Both the position numbers and the translations under genes were made by a program. Below, in pieces: positions 61,304 to 64,000 of a stretch of 64,000 nt of DNA. Positions within the stretch are counted from its first letter, which is position 1; each line of letters starts with the position of its first letter. Source of the DNA: Acholeplasmataceae bacterium (lineage in GTDB: Bacteria; Bacillota_I; Bacilli_A; Acholeplasmatales; Acholeplasmataceae); NCBI GenBank assembly GCA_007692425.1, contig RECG01000013.1, positions 36,913 to 100,912 on the forward strand, given 5' to 3'. The notes beneath the pieces were generated by a model. The model saw nothing but the letters and a program-made list of their open reading frames with translations, was not told the DNA's origin and did no database searches.

Positions 61304-61618
61304 TCAGAATATTTGACACTCGGGTGCGAGTGTCGCTTGTGTCTGTTCATCAATCAGATCGCACTGGTCCTGGTGTCGTTTGAACCAAACGACGGCATAT
61401 GGGCAGGTTGCCACCATGCGGTAGCCTTGTGCTCTGGCATAACGACACACTTCATGCATCAGTTGACTGGCAATGCCTTGGCCGCGCAAGGCGGGATCAA
61501 CGAATGTATGATCGACATTGACCACGCCAGGTTTGATTTCTGGAAAGGTGGCATTGACGATCATCTTGCCGTTTTCATCATTGACATGGATGCGATGGGG
61601 TTCATGGATGTATTGCAT
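61304..61618 (-). CDS. Small GNAT acetyltransferase (YjdJ/GCN5-related short form)
   Basis: 104 residues. The acetyl-CoA-binding loop is VDPALRGQGIASQLM, with an upstream KMIVNATF strand and the CPYAVVWFKRH end typical of short GNAT proteins (YjdJ type). Substrate unknown. AGGAG precedes the ATG. First gene of the four-gene operon with udk, mtnN and the DJ-1 gene. Confidence 0.9.
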   Translation of the reverse strand: MQYIHEPHRIHVNDENGKMIVNATFPEIKPGVVNVDHTFVDPALRGQGIASQLMHEVCRYARAQGYRMVATCPYAVVWFKRHQDQCDLIDEQTQATLAPECQIF

Positions 61619-61795
61619 GGTATCATCTCCTCCTTTTCAGTATATCAAATATCTGTCTTTTCGCATGAACTTTCATCAAAAAAAGATGAAAGACATGGAA
61701 GTGACAAACCGGTCAGACAACGATTCAAGCCTCTTCCTGCAAATGGCTTGCATCACGAGACGCTTATTCATGATGATTTTAAATAATAATCATAT

Positions 61796-61810
61796 TTATA
61801 ATAATTAACT
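61796..61810. promoter_or_regulatory. PerR/Fur-like box upstream of the P-type ATPase
   Basis: TTATAATAATTAACT matches 12 of 15 positions of the PerR box TTATAATNATTATAA. It sits in an AT-only stretch (about 61780-61830) just upstream of the -35 box. Confidence 0.4.
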
Positions 61811-61830
61811 AACTTATTTATAAATTTATG

Positions 61831-61860
61831 TTGATTTTCGTTTTTAAGACACGCTATAAT
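61831..61860 (+). promoter_or_regulatory. Promoter of the P-type ATPase gene
   Basis: TTGATT and TATAAT with an 18-bp spacer, ending 21 bases before the ATG. Confidence 0.75.
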
Positions 61861-61881
61861 AGGTTTATCAGGAGGAACCTC

Positions 61882-63732
61882 ATGACCAATCAGACATTGA
61901 CGTTGAAAACTTATGCTGTCATCATTTCAGTCGCCTTGATCATCACGGCCATCATCATCGAGCGCATCAGCGGTGATGATGCCTTGCACGTCGCTTTGCT
62001 TTATGGCATCGCTTTTTTGATTGGTGGATTTGCCAAAGCCAAAGACGGCATCATCAAGACAATTGAGAACAAAAGCTTGAATGTTGAAATGCTGATGATC
62101 ATGGCAGCACTTGGTGCGTTTATATTGGGTAACTATTACGAAGGCGCGATTTTGATCTTGATTTTTTCCATCAGTGGCGTGTTGGAGTCTTATGCAAGCG
62201 CCAAAAGCGAGAAGGCCCTGACAAGTTTGCTGAAACTTGCTCCTAAGAAAGCATTGCGCGTCAACGACGGCAAAGAAACCGAAGTTGCCGTGGATGACTT
62301 GAACATTGGCGACCACGTGATGGTCAAAGCCGGACAACAAGTGCCTGCTGATGGCATGGTTGTCTCAGGGACGACATCGCTTGACCAATCGGCCATCACG
62401 GGCGAGTTTGTTCCTGTTTTCAAGGAAAAAGGCCATGTCGTTTATGGGGGTTCGATCAACATCGATGGACCGATTGTCGTGGAAATCGACAAGGATCCGA
62501 CCGAATCGGTGGTACAAAAAATCATCCTGTTCGTCAAGCAAGCCCAGGAAGATAAATCCAAAAGCCAAACCAGGATTGCCAAGATTGAACGCGTCTATGT
62601 CTATGCGGTCATTGTGATGGCGCTCATGTTCATGATCATCCCGCCCTTGTTTGACATCTGGAGTTGGCCTGATGCCTTCTACCGCGGCATCATCGTGCTC
62701 GTAGTCGGTTCGCCTTGTGCGTTGGTGGCGTCGATTTCACCAGCCATGTTGTCCTCGCTTTCCAATGCCGCCAGGCATCGTATTTTGATCAAGGGTGGCA
62801 GTCGTCTGGAAGGATTGGGTGAAATCAAGACGGTTGTCTTTGACAAGACCGGTACAATCACGACCGGCAAACCCCATGTGGTCGCCATCGAACTCTCGGA
62901 TGATGAAGATGAAACATGGGTCAAACGGGTGTTGTTGACACTGGAGAGCCGTTCCAATCATCCGCTGGCAAAGGCGGTCGCTGACCATCTTGATGGGGTG
63001 ACAATGATTGCTGATGCCGACATGTCGGAAATGTCAGGGCAAGGCATGCAGGCTCACATCAACAGCGTGCTGTGGCAAGTCGGACGCTTTGGTGATAGAA
63101 ATCAACACGCCATGTCGGACAGAATCGCCCTCTATGCCGGACAAGGTCACTCGATTGTCTCGATCTACAAAGATGAAACGCATGTCGGATTTGTGGCCTT
63201 GATGGACACGCTTCGCGATGGCATCAAGGATACCGTCAAACACCTTCGTCACAAAGGCATCCATACGATCATGATGACCGGTGACAACCAAAGTACGGCG
63301 GCGGCAATCGCCGACAAAATCGGCGTTGATGCTTATGAAAGTGACTGTTTTCCTGATGACAAGGTCAGACGAATCAGGGCCCTGCAACAGCACCATGGAA
63401 AAGTGATGATGATTGGTGACGGCATCAATGACGCCCCCGCCTTGGCTTGTGCCGATGTGAGCATCGCCATGGGGACCGGCACCGATGTGTCGCTTGAAAC
63501 GGCTGATATCGTCTTCATGAACGACCGTTTGGAGCATGTCACGAAAACATTCAACATTGCCAGACGCATGCGTCGCATCATCATGCAAAATATTGTTTTT
63601 TCAGTCTCAGTCATCACCCTTTTGATGATTAGCAATGTCCTGGCTTTGATCCAGTTGCCAGAAGGTGTGATCGCCCATGAGATGTCAACCATTCTGGTCA
63701 TCTTGAACAGTCTGCGTTTATTATTCAGATGA
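61882..63732 (+). CDS. P1B-4-type metal-transporting ATPase (Fe/Co/Zn efflux)
   Basis: 616 residues from the ATG at 61882 (AGGAGG upstream). No N-terminal metal-binding domain. It has six or more helices, the actuator loop SAITGEFVPV, phosphorylation site FDKTGT, MTGDNQSTAAAIA and GDGINDAPALA. The membrane motif reads SPC (VGSPCALVAS) instead of CPC, and the last helix starts HEMSTILVILNSLRLL; both mark subgroup P1B-4, which includes the B. subtilis ferrous iron pump PfeT and cobalt pumps. It exports a divalent metal. The exact ion is not decided by sequence. Confidence 0.92.
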   Translation: MTNQTLTLKTYAVIISVALIITAIIIERISGDDALHVALLYGIAFLIGGFAKAKDGIIKTIENKSLNVEMLMIMAALGAFILGNYYEGAILILIFSISGVLESYASAKSEKALTSLLKLAPKKALRVNDGKETEVAVDDLNIGDHVMVKAGQQVPADGMVVSGTTSLDQSAITGEFVPVFKEKGHVVYGGSINIDGPIVVEIDKDPTESVVQKIILFVKQAQEDKSKSQTRIAKIERVYVYAVIVMALMFMIIPPLFDIWSWPDAFYRGIIVLVVGSPCALVASISPAMLSSLSNAARHRILIKGGSRLEGLGEIKTVVFDKTGTITTGKPHVVAIELSDDEDETWVKRVLLTLESRSNHPLAKAVADHLDGVTMIADADMSEMSGQGMQAHINSVLWQVGRFGDRNQHAMSDRIALYAGQGHSIVSIYKDETHVGFVALMDTLRDGIKDTVKHLRHKGIHTIMMTGDNQSTAAAIADKIGVDAYESDCFPDDKVRRIRALQQHHGKVMMIGDGINDAPALACADVSIAMGTGTDVSLETADIVFMNDRLEHVTKTFNIARRMRRIIMQNIVFSVSVITLLMISNVLALIQLPEGVIAHEMSTILVILNSLRLLFR

Positions 63733-63755
63733 CATGATCCATCCATCAACCGTTG

Positions 63756-63782
63756 AACCGATCAGCCATTGGTCGGTTTTTT
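63756..63782 (+). terminator. Terminator of the P-type ATPase gene
   Basis: Stem AACCGATC / GGTCGGTT followed by six T. Confidence 0.82.
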
Positions 63783-63787
63783 CATGC

Positions 63788-63813
63788 CTATAAAAAAAAC
63801 GGCCGTAGCCGTT
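63788..63813 (-). terminator. Terminator of the rRNA/tRNA-Asn unit
   Basis: Stem AACGGC / GCCGTT followed by a run of U on the minus strand. Confidence 0.82.
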
Positions 63814-63826
63814 CGATTGACTTAAG

Positions 63827-63903
63827 TGGCGCCCACACTAGGACTCGAACCTAGGACCCCCTGATTAACAGTCAGGTGCTCTAACCGACTGAGCTATGTA
63901 GGC
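63827..63903 (-). tRNA. tRNA-Asn (GTT)
   Basis: Minus strand; acceptor GCCTACA / TGTGGGC (one G-U), anticodon loop CTGTTAA with GTT, CCA encoded. It follows the 5S gene by about 40 bases. Confidence 0.95.
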
Positions 63904-63945
63904 GTCTTGAGGCATCGCTTAAGTAGCTTATAAAAAAATCAAGAT

Positions 63946-64000
63946 TTGCCTGGCGACGTCCTATTTTCGCATCCTAAGACACTATCTTCGGCGCTGGGGC
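63946..64000 (-). rRNA. 5S rRNA, 3' part (gene continues beyond window)
   Basis: The minus strand reads GCCCCAGCGCCGAAGATAG, later GATGCGAAAATAGGACG and the end TCGCCAGGCA, which matches the 3' half of 5S rRNA. It implies an rRNA operon running in from the right, followed by tRNA-Asn. Confidence 0.88.

Noticed and set aside
61665..61808. 48-codon plus-strand frame upstream of the P-type ATPase
   Set aside because: No ribosome site before the ATG and the second half is the AT-only control region.
1..64000. Alternative genetic code with TGA as Trp
   Set aside because: TGA ends many well-defined genes (malG, malF, vorA, the methyltransferase and others) and conserved Trp residues use TGG, so the standard code applies.
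1..64000. CRISPR arrays, insertion sequences, prophage or integrase genes
   Set aside because: No regularly spaced direct repeats, no transposase, integrase or phage structural protein motifs were seen in any frame.

Overview
The window looks like a chromosome fragment (GC near 50% by eye) from a monoderm, low-complexity Firmicutes/Mycoplasmatota-type bacterium, most like the Acholeplasmatales/Izemoplasmatales side. Support is inferential. ClpB lacks its N-terminal domain and is driven by a CIRCE element, as in mollicutes. There are many Cys20 lipoproteins and surface proteins anchored by a single membrane helix, no LPXTG-anchored protein, and a P1B-4 metal pump. TGA is a normal stop and TGG codes for Trp, so the genetic code is standard, not the Mycoplasma/Spiroplasma code.

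Region 1 (1-14740) is a starch/glycogen utilisation locus. From a divergent control region holding three LacI/CcpA-type operator-like sites, one arm encodes a secreted starch-binding protein, a maltodextrin-binding lipoprotein, MalF, MalG and glycogen phosphorylase. The other arm encodes a membrane-anchored type I pullulanase. Behind it, converging on it, lies an RDD - amylase lipoprotein - DUF1189 operon with its own palindromic operator. Together they would debranch and cut polymer at the cell surface, import dextrins and phosphorolyse them. No ABC ATPase is in the window.

Region 2 (14800-20260) holds a surface 5'-nucleotidase-like lipoprotein, a split chromate transporter pair with a glycerophosphodiesterase, and an MFS sugar-type transporter.

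Region 3 (20380-24170) is a branched-chain amino acid oxidation operon: Leu/Val dehydrogenase plus a four-subunit 2-oxoacid:ferredoxin oxidoreductase, with a cre-like site and a perfect palindrome at the promoter. Region 4 (24200-35810) is a run of small operons: CAT-like acetyltransferase, esterases, MsrB, PLC-like phosphodiesterase, nucleotidyltransferase, CDGSH protein, methyltransferase, an XRE regulator with repeats, an aldo-keto reductase, a NYN-LOTUS protein and an Smr protein.

Region 5 (35880-43120) has mgtE behind an M-box riboswitch, with an unannotated 33-codon ORF carrying an almost perfect Shine-Dalgarno between riboswitch and mgtE. It continues with tRNA-Cys, clpB and two permeases. 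Region 6 (43170-57060) holds a subtilase with InlB-like repeats, two intracellular peptidases, two c-di-GMP-type proteins, a MATE pump, pyruvate kinase and GltS. Region 7 (57060-64000) has tRNA clusters, a CPBP protease, a nucleoside salvage operon (GNAT, udk, mtnN, DJ-1), a P1B-4 ATPase, and a tRNA-Asn following the 3' end of a 5S rRNA, so an rRNA operon lies just beyond the right edge.

Most genes are on the minus strand, are tightly packed, and end in strong intrinsic terminators whose stems often include the stop codon.
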